From: Undibacterium sp. 5I1
GTDB taxonomy: Bacteria > Pseudomonadota > Gammaproteobacteria > Burkholderiales > Burkholderiaceae_D
Reading direction: 5' to 3'
DNA length: 64,000 nt
NCBI RefSeq assembly: GCF_034314085.1
Contig: NZ_JAVIWI010000001.1
Location: 124,001-188,000 of the forward strand
Shown here: piece after piece, positions 26,250 to 35,380 of the stretch
Layout: each line of letters opens with the position of its first letter
How positions within the stretch are numbered: the first letter of the stretch is position 1
Position numbers and translations under genes: made by a program
The notes under the pieces: model-generated
Told to the model about the DNA's origin: nothing
Database searches by the model: none
What the model saw: only the letters and a program-made list of their open reading frames with translations

Positions 26250-26696
26250 GCTTTTATCGCCGAATCCGGCTCTGTGACTTGGAATTACACTTTTTGGCCT
26301 TATATCGGTATAGGACGTCATCAAAAGTATCACCAATAGCATCACCTAGCAAAGCAGTTGCAAAGCTAGATAAGCAGAATTTTTTACGAAGAACTATTGT
26401 TTTTATGTAAATTAATTGCGATTTAAATAAATACAACCAAGCACAACCAAGCACAATCAAGCGTAACCAAGCCAGAAATAGCCTGTAAATCCCGCCAAGA
26501 TGCTTGGTTCGCCTCTAAATTGGTACCGTCGTTTATACTCTGCTCTTCACGTTGTCACTGTAAGTTGTTGTGGTGATAACAGCTAGATAAGCTTTATACA
26601 TGTTTATATTTGTTTAAACCCGTTTTAGACATGGTTTACAGATAAGAAGTAACGAGTCATCAAGACTCCTAAAAAGAATCAATCGCGAGAACCTTT
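26250..26696. repeat. Gene-free gap with four 10-base tandem repeats
   Basis: The only structure seen in this 450-base gap is at 26431-26470: ATACAACCAA, GCACAACCAA, GCACAATCAA, GCGTAACCAA. No riboflavin (FMN) riboswitch signature was found upstream of ribA. A minus-strand frame of 68 codons crosses the gap but has no supporting start. Confidence 0.45.
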
Positions 26697-27383
26697 ATGT
26701 CCAGCCACCCATCGCCTGCAAGTACGCTCGCAGGTAATCCAAAATCTAACGACAGCAATACCAGCAACCCGAGCAGTAGCTCAGGTCAGGATTTGGATTA
26801 TGTTACCTCCTGCATTTTGCCAACGACTTGGGCAACTTTTCAGATGCATGCTTTTTTTGAGCCAGCCACCGGCAAAGAGCATATTGCGCTGACCTTGGGT
26901 GATGTCGCCAACGGTGAACCTGTATTAGCCCGCATTCACTCAGAATGTCTGACCGGCGACGCCTTATTTAGCCAGCGCTGCGATTGCGGTCCGCAGCTGG
27001 AACTAGCATTACAAAAAATCGCCCAGGAAGGCCGCGGGGCTTTGCTGTATCTGCGCCAGGAAGGACGCGGTATTGGCTTGCTAAACAAAGTACGTGCGTA
27101 TCATTTGCAAGACTTGGGTGCCGACACGGTAGAAGCCAATCAACAACTTGGGTTTGCTGCAGATTTACGTAACTACAGCCTGTGCGATCCTATGCTCAAG
27201 CATCTGGGCATTAGCTCGCTAAAACTGATGACCAATAATCCACGCAAAATCGCCGCGATGGAAGGATTAAACGTCAAGGTCACAGAGCATATCCCGCTAG
27301 TGATCAAACGCAATCCCCACAATGATCGCTATTTGAGTACCAAGGTTACCAAGCTGGGACATTTGATACAGCCGGAGTTGTAA
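26697..27383 (+). CDS. ribA: GTP cyclohydrolase II
   Basis: 228-residue enzyme for the first step of riboflavin synthesis (GTP to the diaminopyrimidine phosphate, with loss of formate and pyrophosphate). The zinc site CLTGDALFSQRCDC supplies C84, C95 and C97; it is followed by LYLRQEGRGIGLLNK and YNLxx-type substrate-binding regions. The N-terminus has a 30-residue Ser/Asn-rich extension before the conserved core. It is not fused to a DHBP synthase domain. It converges on ilvE with a long hairpin between. Confidence 0.93.
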   Translation: MSSHPSPASTLAGNPKSNDSNTSNPSSSSGQDLDYVTSCILPTTWATFQMHAFFEPATGKEHIALTLGDVANGEPVLARIHSECLTGDALFSQRCDCGPQLELALQKIAQEGRGALLYLRQEGRGIGLLNKVRAYHLQDLGADTVEANQQLGFAADLRNYSLCDPMLKHLGISSLKLMTNNPRKIAAMEGLNVKVTEHIPLVIKRNPHNDRYLSTKVTKLGHLIQPEL

Positions 27384-27428
27384 TTATTTCGCTATGTAGT
27401 TAAAAATAAATCGTTCAAAAACGAACCT

Positions 27429-27484
27429 CCAATACTATTGCGGCTTCTGGCATGAAAACATGCCAGAAGCCGCAATAGTATTGG
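27429..27484. repeat. 26 bp perfect hairpin between ribA and ilvE
   Basis: The left arm 27429-27454 and right arm 27459-27484 are exact inverted copies around an AAAA loop; the core is GCGGCTTCTGGCATG. It probably terminates both converging genes. A related, imperfect copy is at 36645-36690, so it is also a repeat. Confidence 0.85.
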
Positions 27485-27525
27485 ACATCTAAAAGTAAGT
27501 TTTAGATGTCTGCAATAAATTCACA

Positions 27526-28629
27526 TTAGCAAACGCTATGCATCCAGCCATGCGTATCTTCCGCGGTACCGTGCTGTAGCGCCAGCAGAGCTTCACGCAA
27601 TGCCATAGTGACTTTGCCGTTTTCACCTTGGTTGATTTGCATCTCAAAATTCTTTGCTTTGACATGGCCGACTGGTGTGATGACGGCGGCTGTACCGCAG
27701 GCGAATACTTCTGTCATCCGCCCTGATGCGATGTCGTCGCGCCATTGTTGTACTGTGAGCTTGCGTTCTTCTGTTTCGTAACCCAAGTCTTTGGCCATTT
27801 CCAGCAAACTACGACGGGTGATGCCGGATAGCAGCGTGCCGGTGAGTTCTGGCGTAATGATGCGAGTTTTCCCTGCTTCTTCGTAGACAAAGAATAGGTT
27901 CATCCCACCCATTTCTTCTATGTATTCGCGCTTTACTGCATCCAGCCACACCACCTGGTCGCAGCCTTTTTCCAGCGCTTGCGCTTGCGCTACCAAGCTG
28001 GCGGCATAATTGCCTGCGCACTTCGCCTCTCCAGTGCCGCCGGGTGCTGCACGGACAAAATCTTCGCTGATCCACACCGTCACCGGTTTAACGCCTTGAG
28101 GAAAGTAGGCGCCGGCGGGGGAGGCAAATAAGACGAACAGATATTCGCTGGCAGGGCGCACACCCAAAAACGGATCAGTGGCAAACATCAGTGGTCGCAG
28201 GTACAGACTTTCTCCCACATTTTTGGGTACCCAGGCCTTATCCATGGTGATTAAAGCGTCTGCTGCTTGCATGAATATATCACCGGGCAAATCCGGCATT
28301 GCCAGCCGCTGTGCGCTGCGGTTGAAGCGCGCGCTGTTAGCATCTGGTCGGAAGGTTTTGACACTACCATCCGGCTGGCTGAAGGCTTTAAAGCCTTCAA
28401 AAATAGCCTGGCCGTAATGTAGTGCAGATGCCGCAGGGTCCAGGCTTAAAGGGCCGTAGGCTTTTAATTCGCCTTGTTGCCAAGCGCCGTTACGATAAGG
28501 AATGACCACCATATGATCCGTAAAAATTCGGCCAAAACTCGGGTTCGTCATGCGTTCGGCACGTTGTGCATCGCTCAGCGGGTGATCAGAGGGTGTTACT
28601 AACAGAGTCGGTGTGGAGGTGATCATCAT
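27526..28629 (-). CDS. ilvE: Branched-chain amino acid aminotransferase
   Basis: 367-residue class IV PLP enzyme that interconverts Leu, Ile and Val with their 2-oxo acids. The PLP lysine is K203 in GEAKCAGNYAAS; ALHYGQAIFEGFKAF (69-83) and the GMNLFFV and TLLSGITRRSLL segments are family marks. It is of the longer form seen in eukaryotes and some bacteria. The ATG at 28629 is chosen over an earlier TTG (28662); the RBS is weak. Single gene. Confidence 0.93.
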   Translation of the reverse strand: MMITSTPTLLVTPSDHPLSDAQRAERMTNPSFGRIFTDHMVVIPYRNGAWQQGELKAYGPLSLDPAASALHYGQAIFEGFKAFSQPDGSVKTFRPDANSARFNRSAQRLAMPDLPGDIFMQAADALITMDKAWVPKNVGESLYLRPLMFATDPFLGVRPASEYLFVLFASPAGAYFPQGVKPVTVWISEDFVRAAPGGTGEAKCAGNYAASLVAQAQALEKGCDQVVWLDAVKREYIEEMGGMNLFFVYEEAGKTRIITPELTGTLLSGITRRSLLEMAKDLGYETEERKLTVQQWRDDIASGRMTEVFACGTAAVITPVGHVKAKNFEMQINQGENGKVTMALREALLALQHGTAEDTHGWMHSVC

Positions 28630-28830
28630 TATCTTAGAAGTCAATGTAGGGAAAACAATCAAAATATTGCGTAAGTCCTGATGAATTAATTTTAGCCTTA
28701 TTTTGCGATCAAGATAAGTTTTGCGCTAAAGATGTTGATCGCGGACTTGTCAGGGGCGACTAAGCGCAAGTACGCGGAGACTTGGTGGAGACCGTCACAG
28801 ATGGCAATCGTAATCCCAAAATGATAATTT

Positions 28831-28897
28831 GGGACTGATGCGAACCGTCCTAGCTGTGTTGCCTTCGTCGTTAGGTCTTGCCGGAACAATTTTCAGG
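28831..28897. repeat. Decayed copy of the ~100 bp element
   Basis: GGGACTGATGCGAACC ... TCCTAGCTGTGTTG ... CCTTCGTCG ... CTTGCCGGAACAATTTTC follows the order of blocks in the full copies but with internal deletions. A loose GCGTAAGTCCT end is at 28670-28680. It lies next to copy E of the 84 bp element, as copy 1 lies next to copy A. Confidence 0.5.
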
Positions 28898-28920
28898 AAG
28901 CTCCCCAAGTATGAATATTC

Positions 28921-29002
28921 ATATACTCCCCTGTTAATTTACCAAATATGCTACTTTATCCAATGATTATATGGACACCTAATATATACAGGGTGAGAGT
29001 AT
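28921..29002. repeat. 82 bp ATATACTCC/GGAGTATAT element, copy E (reverse orientation)
   Basis: ATATACTCCCCTGTTAATTT start, TATCCAATGATTATATGGACA centre, GAGAGTAT end. Its inner arms are diverged. It lies between ilvE's start and the kinase gene's end. Confidence 0.75.
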
Positions 29003-29066
29003 TTAAATTAACCTGGCTAAGCTGATTGACGGTGGATTGGTATAACCTCGCTTTGTTCCAACAACA

Positions 29067-30467
29067 TCAAACTGAAGATACGCTTTTAGGAAACCGCACA
29101 TCCACTTGCAAACCAATCCCATTGTCCGGCGTCTTTAAATCAATAGTCGCGTTTAAAGAATCACCAATCTCTTTCACAATCGCCAGCCCTAGACCAGAGC
29201 TATTGGGTTTACTGTCATCCAGACGGTAAAAGCGGTCAAAGACTTTTTGCTGTTCTGTTAGCGGGATACCGACACCGTTATCGATCACACTAAGTAAAAC
29301 TTCGTTTGCTACCTGGCTGAGTGATACCGTAATCGTCCCTTCAGTTTTCATATGCTGTATGGCATTGTCGATTAAGTTGGAAACCAGTTCGCGCAGCAGA
29401 TAGGGCGGTGCATCGACGATCGCAATGTCATCAAGCACGTCAATCCCAAGCTCGATATTTTTTTGTTGCGCTAGCGGTGCCAATTCTTCCATCACGTTTT
29501 TAATCAGGTCGGCAAGTTGTGTCGATTTGCGAGTGATGTTTGCATGTCGATTCTGTTCTACTGCCGCCAGAACGAGTAATTGATTGATGACTTTTGTGCC
29601 TTGCAAGATCGTTTTTTGGATGGCGTTCAATACTTCTTTTTGGGTCTGATCAAGATGACTATTTCGATGACCATAGTTGATCTGCGATGTGATGATGGCA
29701 AATGAGGTTCTTAACTGGTGTGCCGTATTTGCGACAAATTGCTCGTACGATGCCAGTGTCTTGTCTAGTCGCGCCACATAGTCGTTCATGGCAAAAATCA
29801 CGGGTCTGATTTCAGCGGGAGCGGTTTTTTCATCCAGCTTTTCTAACGAGCCTGGCTGACGTAATAATAATTTTTCACCGAACTCAATGAGCGGACGGAG
29901 TGTCCAGCGAAACGCAATCATCATCCCGATAAGCACAATCGATAACAGGATTAAATGCTCCCGCATTGTTAAGTAAAATAAATTAGATTTGAATGCATCA
30001 TGACCTCGTAGTGTCTGCGCTACTTGGGTAATCACGTAGTCCTTAGAGCCGCTGCTTGGCAACTGATGGGAGTAGGCAATTACCCTGACTGGTTCGCCAC
30101 GGATGGTGCTAAGAAAGTAAGCAGCTTGCTCTGTCGTGAGTGTTGCTTTATAGACGCTTAGCTCCGGGTTACCTGCGATCAGTACCCCGGTGTTATTCCG
30201 TACCGAATATAAGACACGGTCTTGATATTTACTGGCGAACAGCTCTACCGCAGCAGGCGGCACACTGATTTCATACACGCCATCGACCTTCGAGATCTGT
30301 TCTGAAATAATTTTTGCAGCACCTTTAAGCAATTGTTCTTGCACCAAGGTAGCAACCTGATCTGTATTGATATAGGTCACAAGCAAATCGATTGCCGAGA
30401 TCAGCACCGTTGGCAAAAATACCCAAAGAGCTAGCCGGCTTTTAAGACTTTTAAGTCGAGGCAACAT
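29067..30467 (-). CDS. Sensor histidine kinase (TctE/QseC-like)
   Basis: 466-residue membrane kinase. TM1 about 10-32, a periplasmic sensor region about 33-168 of the 2CSK_N type, TM2 about 170-190, then HisKA with the phospho-acceptor H250 in ANTAHQLRTSF and a HATPase domain with ELVSNLIDNAIQH, VIDNGVGIP and GLGLAIVKEI. TctE-type kinases respond to external carboxylates. It overlaps the response regulator by 17 bases, so the two are co-translated. The pair is divergent from an ABC importer, its likely target. Confidence 0.9.
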   Translation of the reverse strand: MLPRLKSLKSRLALWVFLPTVLISAIDLLVTYINTDQVATLVQEQLLKGAAKIISEQISKVDGVYEISVPPAAVELFASKYQDRVLYSVRNNTGVLIAGNPELSVYKATLTTEQAAYFLSTIRGEPVRVIAYSHQLPSSGSKDYVITQVAQTLRGHDAFKSNLFYLTMREHLILLSIVLIGMMIAFRWTLRPLIEFGEKLLLRQPGSLEKLDEKTAPAEIRPVIFAMNDYVARLDKTLASYEQFVANTAHQLRTSFAIITSQINYGHRNSHLDQTQKEVLNAIQKTILQGTKVINQLLVLAAVEQNRHANITRKSTQLADLIKNVMEELAPLAQQKNIELGIDVLDDIAIVDAPPYLLRELVSNLIDNAIQHMKTEGTITVSLSQVANEVLLSVIDNGVGIPLTEQQKVFDRFYRLDDSKPNSSGLGLAIVKEIGDSLNATIDLKTPDNGIGLQVDVRFPKSVSSV

Positions 30468-31125
30468 AGGTCAACATATATCCCAGTCCACGCAAGGTAA
30501 TAATCTGCGCACCCGAGCCTTCAATTTTTTTACGTAGGCGAAGAATATAAATTTCTAGTGCCTTTGGTGACACGGTATCGTCCAGAGTGAACAAGCCATC
30601 GGCTAATTCTTTCTTAGAAACGGTTTTCCCGGATTGTCGTATCAGCGCTTCTAAAACCGCATATTCTCTTGGCGTCAGGTTGATGTCCTCACCGTGACTA
30701 CTAAATTTTTTTGAGTTACTGTCATAGCTTAGTGCTCCACATGCCACGACAGGATTCGTCTTGCCACTGGCGCGACGCAGTAAGGACCGCAGACGTGCCT
30801 CTAATTCTTGGATGTCAAACGGTTTGGCGAGATAATCGTCGGCACCTAAATTTAAATTTTCAATAATGTCGCTCAAGGTATCAAGCGCACTGATGATGAG
30901 CACCGGGACTTGATTATCTTTGCTGCGTAATTGCTTTAAGACCGCTTGCCCTTTTACTCCGGGTAGTGTCAGATCTAACAGGATGGCATCATAACTTTGC
31001 GTAAGCAGCAGGTGTAACGCATCCTCGCCTGAGAAGGCTTGCTCAACGGCATAACCCGACTGCGCTAATAGCCGTGTGAGCCAAGACGACAGCTCCCGGT
31101 TATCTTCTACTAAAAGTAATTTCAT
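30451..31125 (-). CDS. OmpR/TctD-family response regulator
   Basis: 224-residue response regulator from the ATG at 31125 (the frame is open to 31185, but the receiver domain starts at this MKLLLVEDNREL). Receiver domain residues 1-115 with acceptor D51 in ILLDLTLPG and the conserved K in YLAKPF, then a winged-helix DNA-binding domain about 125-220 ending ITLRGLGYML. It is followed directly by its kinase. Target promoters are inferred to include that of the divergent ABC operon. Confidence 0.92.
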   Translation of the reverse strand: MKLLLVEDNRELSSWLTRLLAQSGYAVEQAFSGEDALHLLLTQSYDAILLDLTLPGVKGQAVLKQLRSKDNQVPVLIISALDTLSDIIENLNLGADDYLAKPFDIQELEARLRSLLRRASGKTNPVVACGALSYDSNSKKFSSHGEDINLTPREYAVLEALIRQSGKTVSKKELADGLFTLDDTVSPKALEIYILRLRKKIEGSGAQIITLRGLGYMLTYVAST

Positions 31126-31424
31126 GGGCATAAGGCTAAACCATCTTGGCGATAACCGGGCAAGTGAGTTTCTTTTTTTCCACAAACAGATAGATTGAAG
31201 GCTGACTGAAGGTTTAAATCATCTACATTTGCCAACGTAGAATGAATCTATCAAAGCAGACTCGATAATTTTTTTGGCTTTTGGCTTGAGCGATAACAAA
31301 GTTAGAGTAAAACCTTATTTGCGATGAGGCCAAAGCGCAGGTCTGGCAATAGATCAATAAAAAACGATTCAAAGAAATCGAGAGTCATCTTGTAATACAA
31401 CTCAAAAAAATAACGGAGACAATC
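31126..31424. other. Divergent promoter region of regulator and ABC importer
   Basis: About 300 bases between the two start codons. It must hold both promoters, but no clear dyad or direct repeat that could be named as an operator was seen. Confidence 0.35.
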
Positions 31425-32432
31425 ATGAAAGCAGTATTAAAACTCGCATTAAAACCGATAGCAGCCATGCTGATGCTGGTATCCAGCATGCAAGTCCATG
31501 CGGCTGACAAAATCACGATTATGGTCGGTGGGATAGAGAAGCAAATCTACTTGCCGGCTAAATTGGCAGAGCAGTTAGGGTATTTAAAAGAAACCGGTCT
31601 GGAGATTGAATTACTGAGCGAGCCAGCCGGGGTCAATGCAGAGACAGAAATGTTATCTGGTGCAGCGCAAGGTGTAGTAGGTTTTTATGATCACACCATC
31701 GATTTGCAAGCGCGTGGAAAATTAGTGCAATCGGTAGTCCAGTTTAGCCAGGCACCGGGCGAAGTAATTTTAGTGTCCAAGGCGGCTGCCAAAGAGATCA
31801 AATCCCCCGCAGACTTTAAAGGTAAGACATTAGGCGTCACAGGTCTTGGCTCTTCCACCAATTTTTTGACGCAATATCTGGCGGCTAAAGCAGGCGTGAA
31901 GAATAGCGAATTTACGACCTTGCCAGTGGGCGCAGGCTCAACTTTTATTGCAGCAATGGCACAAAATAAAATTGATGCGGGCATGACCACAGAGCCAACA
32001 ATTTCGCGTCTGGTATCCACCGGTGCGGCTACCATTTTGATCGATTTGCGCACGGTGAAAGAAACTGAAGCTGCGCTCGGTGGTACTTATCCGGCAGCTT
32101 GTCTGTATATGCCCACTGCCTGGGTGAATACGCACAAAGATCAGGTACAAAAGCTAGCAAACGCGTTTGTAAAGACCTTGAAATACATTAAAACTCATAG
32201 CGCAAAAGAGATCGCAGACAAAATGCCAGCGGATTATTACGCATCCAATAAGCAGATGTACATCGATGCGCTGGAAGCCAGCAAGCAGATGTTTACCGCT
32301 GATGGTGTGATGCCGGAAAACGGCCCCGCGACCGTACTCAAGGTATTGAATGGTTTTGATAAAGCGGTACAAGGCAAGACGATCAATCTGGCGAATACCT
32401 TCACCAGCGAGTTTGTGAAAGCGGCGAAATAA
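31425..32432 (+). CDS. ABC importer substrate-binding protein (NMT1/SsuA/ThiY-like)
   Basis: 335-residue periplasmic binding protein. Signal peptide residues 1-27 (cleavage after VHA). The mature part has the two-lobed NMT1/TauA-type layout: IMVGGIEKQIYLPAKLAEQLGYLKE at the start, the STNFLTQYLAAKAGV region after GKTLGVTGLGSS, and a conserved TTEPTISRL stretch. Such proteins bind sulfonates, nitrate, thiamine precursors or aromatic acids; the ligand cannot be chosen. Its stop codon overlaps the ATPase start (TAATG). GGAGACAATC precedes the ATG. Confidence 0.9.
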   Translation: MKAVLKLALKPIAAMLMLVSSMQVHAADKITIMVGGIEKQIYLPAKLAEQLGYLKETGLEIELLSEPAGVNAETEMLSGAAQGVVGFYDHTIDLQARGKLVQSVVQFSQAPGEVILVSKAAAKEIKSPADFKGKTLGVTGLGSSTNFLTQYLAAKAGVKNSEFTTLPVGAGSTFIAAMAQNKIDAGMTTEPTISRLVSTGAATILIDLRTVKETEAALGGTYPAACLYMPTAWVNTHKDQVQKLANAFVKTLKYIKTHSAKEIADKMPADYYASNKQMYIDALEASKQMFTADGVMPENGPATVLKVLNGFDKAVQGKTINLANTFTSEFVKAAK

Positions 32433-33277
32433 TGGAACATTCGGTGATTGAGGTGATGACTACGGCAACCAGTATGGCAACGAGCCTAACTAAGAATGTG
32501 GCGACGAATGTAGCCATCGAGTTGACCAATGTCAGCAGAAAATTTATCAGTCCGGCTGGCAAAGTAACCCTTGCATTAAAAGATTTTAGTTTGACGGTCA
32601 ATGAAGGTGATTTCTGCGCGATTGTTGGTCCTACCGGCTGCGGCAAATCAACTACTCTAGGCATGATCACGGGTTTAAATCCGCCGTCTTCAGGTAGCGT
32701 TAAAGTATTTGGTAAGCCGGTGACGGGGATTGATCCCGACATTGGTTTTGTGTTTCAGGCAGATGCAGTTTTCCCCTGGAAAAACGTGATCGATAATATT
32801 GCGATTGGTCCGATATTTCGCGGTAAGGATAAAAAAACGGCGAAAGAGATGGCGGGCGAGTGGGTGCGCAGAGTCGGTCTGGCGGGCTTTGAATACCATT
32901 ATCCGCATCAGTTATCGGGCGGTATGCGTAAGCGTGTTGCACTGGCGCAGACGTTTATTAACGAGCCAAAAATCTTGTTGATGGACGAGCCATTCTCCGC
33001 ATTAGACGTGCAGACCCGTGCACTGATGCAGGACGAATTACTGGGCTTGTGGTCAGAGAAAAAAGCCTCCGTCGTGTTTGTGACCCATGATATTGAGGAG
33101 GCGATTGCATTAGCAGATCGTGTGGTGGTGTTGTCTAAAGGTCCCGGCTCTGTCAAGAGCTGCTACGAGATTCCTTTAGCACGTCCGCGGGAAGTTTCTA
33201 CGGCACGCTACTCAGAAGAATTTATCCATCTGTCAAAGCAAATCTGGACGGATTTAAAAGATGAAGTCCAAATTTAA
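32432..33277 (+). CDS. ABC importer ATP-binding protein
   Basis: 281-residue ATPase of the SsuB/TauB/NrtD type. Walker A GPTGCGKST (about 67-75), signature LSGGMRKRVALA and Walker B ILLMDEPFSALD followed by the VTHDIEEA switch His. It has a Thr/Ala-rich N-terminal extension of about 25 residues before the nucleotide-binding domain. It is coupled to the binding protein by a one-base overlap and followed after 15 bases by the permease. Confidence 0.93.
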   Translation: MEHSVIEVMTTATSMATSLTKNVATNVAIELTNVSRKFISPAGKVTLALKDFSLTVNEGDFCAIVGPTGCGKSTTLGMITGLNPPSSGSVKVFGKPVTGIDPDIGFVFQADAVFPWKNVIDNIAIGPIFRGKDKKTAKEMAGEWVRRVGLAGFEYHYPHQLSGGMRKRVALAQTFINEPKILLMDEPFSALDVQTRALMQDELLGLWSEKKASVVFVTHDIEEAIALADRVVVLSKGPGSVKSCYEIPLARPREVSTARYSEEFIHLSKQIWTDLKDEVQI

Positions 33278-33292
33278 AGCGGGATTAAAAAT

Positions 33293-34162
33293 ATGAATAC
33301 TACTGTCCTAAATACGTCGCTCAATCTGCCTGAAATCGGTGAGGAAGAGCGCAAGGCGATTGCCAAAGGGGTTAATCATCACCGTCTGGTTATTTTTTTA
33401 CGAATCGCACTGGCCGTGGTGACTTTAGGTGCGTGGGAATTATCGGTTAAAGCGGGTTTAATTGATCCTTTCTTTTTCTCGCAACCGACGGCTATTTATG
33501 AGCAACTGATGACATGGATCACAGAAGGTACGGCGCAAGGTCCGCTCTGGCGTGAATTGCTGGTAACGATGGAAGAAACGGTACTGGGGTTTTTGATTGG
33601 TAGTTTTCTGGGTATTTTTTTCGGGATTGCTCTGGGCCGCAATAAATTGGCAGCGGATGTGTTGAGTATCTATATCAAAGTCGCTAATGCTATTCCGCGT
33701 GTGGTGTTGGGGTCGATTTTTATCATCATGTTTGGTTTGGGCATGGGGTCTAAGATTGCATTAGCGGTTGTGATGGTATTTTTTGTCGTGTTTGGTAATG
33801 CGTTCCAAGGCGTGCGTGAGGCGGATAAAAATCTGATTGCCAACGCATATATTTTGGGGGCGAGTAAACGTCAGGTGACTTTCTCGGTCGTGTTTCCGTC
33901 GGCACTGACTTGGATTTTAGCCAGCTTGCATGTCAGCTTTGGTTTTGCATTAGTCGGTGCCGTGGTCGGTGAGTTTTTGGGTGCGCGACACGGTATCGGT
34001 TTGCTGATCGCCACAGCGCAAGGGACGTTTAATGCAGCCGGTGTATTTGCAGCAATGATCGTGTTGGCGGTGGTCGCCTTGGCGGCCGAGTATCTGCTGA
34101 CTGCGATTGAAAACAGATTATTGAAATGGCGTCCGGTGCAGTTTGTTGAGCAGGGTATGTGA
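33293..34162 (+). CDS. ABC importer permease
   Basis: 289-residue inner-membrane permease of the SsuC/TauC type with about six helices (first near 31-50) and the EAA loop near residues 178-200 (FQGVREADKNLIANAYILGASKRQ), which docks the ATPase. It completes a one-permease importer with the two preceding genes, presumably as a homodimer. The operon closes with a terminator at 34193. Confidence 0.92.
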   Translation: MNTTVLNTSLNLPEIGEEERKAIAKGVNHHRLVIFLRIALAVVTLGAWELSVKAGLIDPFFFSQPTAIYEQLMTWITEGTAQGPLWRELLVTMEETVLGFLIGSFLGIFFGIALGRNKLAADVLSIYIKVANAIPRVVLGSIFIIMFGLGMGSKIALAVVMVFFVVFGNAFQGVREADKNLIANAYILGASKRQVTFSVVFPSALTWILASLHVSFGFALVGAVVGEFLGARHGIGLLIATAQGTFNAAGVFAAMIVLAVVALAAEYLLTAIENRLLKWRPVQFVEQGM

Positions 34163-34192
34163 TTGTTAGGCAGGTTTTATGTACTCCAATTG

Positions 34193-34217
34193 GCCCGCTG
34201 ACGCGGGCTTTTTTTTC
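34193..34217 (+). terminator. Terminator of the ABC importer operon
   Basis: GCCCGC / GCGGGC stem with a TGAC loop followed by eight T, 31 bases after the permease stop. Confidence 0.92.
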
Positions 34218-34292
34218 GTTATATTGCGTGATGTCGGCGATATCTGTGTCTGGCTTAGCTCGTTTTCTACAAGTGGAATACGGTATAAATCA

Positions 34293-34374
34293 ATATACTC
34301 CCCATTATTTTTATTGAAAATAGTTAATTGTCCAATGAATCATTGGACAATTAAAATATACTATATAGGAGTAT
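34293..34374. repeat. 82 bp ATATACTCC/GGAGTATAT element, copy F (reverse orientation)
   Basis: The best-preserved inner dyad of the family: AATTGTCCAATG / CATTGGACAATT is a perfect 12 bp stem with an AAT loop (34326-34352). Ends ATATACTCCCCATT and GGAGTAT. Confidence 0.9.
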
Positions 34375-34585
34375 TTAATTTAACTGTGGTGAGAATGCAA
34401 ATGCATTTCCATGCAGGCAGCGCTAAGGATTGTGCTTTGCTCGCTTTGCCTGTTTGCACTGACTTGATATTCGATTCCGGGCTATGCTGGAATATGGGAT
34501 AGGCGGAGCCTTATCAGCGTGAGGCGTTGGAACGGGGTGAGAGAACTGTCGTGCTAATTTTCATCAGCACGATTGCTGCAGGAAT

Positions 34586-34637
34586 GCTTAACTATTGCGC
34601 TTAACTACTGCGCTTAACTACTGCGCTTAACTACTTT
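34586..34637. repeat. 13-base tandem repeat at the broken end of rlmI
   Basis: GCTTAACTATTGC, GCTTAACTACTGC, GCTTAACTACTGC and a partial GCTTAACTACT follow without gaps. The last unit supplies the stop codon and last Ser codons of the truncated rlmI frame on the minus strand. Confidence 0.85.
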
Positions 34638-35298
34638 GATTTCTTTGTCCCGTTTTGATATCGACTGAAATACGTACGCCTTTTTCCATCAGCCAGATTT
34701 CATCCGGTGGTTCGTCTCCTGCCAGTGCGCCAAATACGACGGGCAAACCTTCCCCTTTGCGCATTAACTCGTCTGCCCGTTCGTACACGTTAGGGCAGCC
34801 AGTTTCTGCCATCAGTGCCTGGACAATGGCGACTTTCCAGGCATCGACGCCAGCGGCATTAAATTGGCAGATCAGATAATCGTTCACTGCTTTGCTGTCG
34901 TCATTGGTACTACCATCTTTAATCCAATCAACCACCAGACCAGATAAACCATCTTCTTCACCGGATACTAGAGAAATAGACTGACTTACGTTTTTGCTGG
35001 CGCTGTTTACATTCGCTTTACGCTTGAGAACAGCCGTCTGAACACGTCGTTTAATCATGGCGTGATCGACGGATTCGTTTTGGTCAAAGGTCCAGACGCG
35101 GGCACTGATTTGTGATTTTGCGTTGTAGGCAGCACGTGCCAGAAATTGACCGGAAGACGATTGAACCAGGACTGTCGCGCCTAATTTATTTCGTTCTCCG
35201 GGTTTGCCATCGACCCGCGCCACGGCAGATAGATAAACCCAAGGCTGTCGTTCTAGCAGGCTTTTTTCTTTGCCTTGTTTAATAGTGAGTGTCAGCAT
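34627..35298 (-). pseudogene. rlmI: Truncated rlmI-like 23S rRNA methyltransferase gene
   Basis: 223 residues matching the N-terminal half of RlmI, the enzyme that methylates C1962 of 23S rRNA (intact homologues have about 390-400 residues). The PUA domain (LTIKQGKEKSLLERQPWVYLSAV, about 3-75) and the linker domain are present, with VSGEEDGLSGLVVDWI and TGCPNVYERAD. The frame then stops 20 residues after LMEKGVRISVDIKTGQ, where intact proteins continue into KTGFYLDQR and the SAM-binding domain. That whole domain is missing, and the 460 bases downstream hold no remnant of it. The break falls in a 13-base tandem repeat. The product cannot methylate RNA. Confidence 0.75.
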
Positions 35299-35380
35299 GA
35301 GTCAACTTAAAATCTGTTTAAAAATAGTTAGAAATGAATAGTGTTGCTTTAGATGCCGAGGTTTTTACCGCTCGACCGAC

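Noticed and set aside
26254..26460. Minus-strand frame of 68 codons with a protein-like middle (SSFATALLGDAIGDTFDDVL)
   Set aside because: It overlaps the fbp terminator side and the tandem 10-mers, has no convincing start or ribosome binding site, and matches no family I recognise.
26500..26696. FMN riboswitch before ribA
   Set aside because: The conserved AGGGGCGGGG-type and matching core motifs are absent.
34179..34502. Plus-strand ORF of 107 codons
   Set aside because: It spans the importer's terminator and copy F of the 84 bp repeat.
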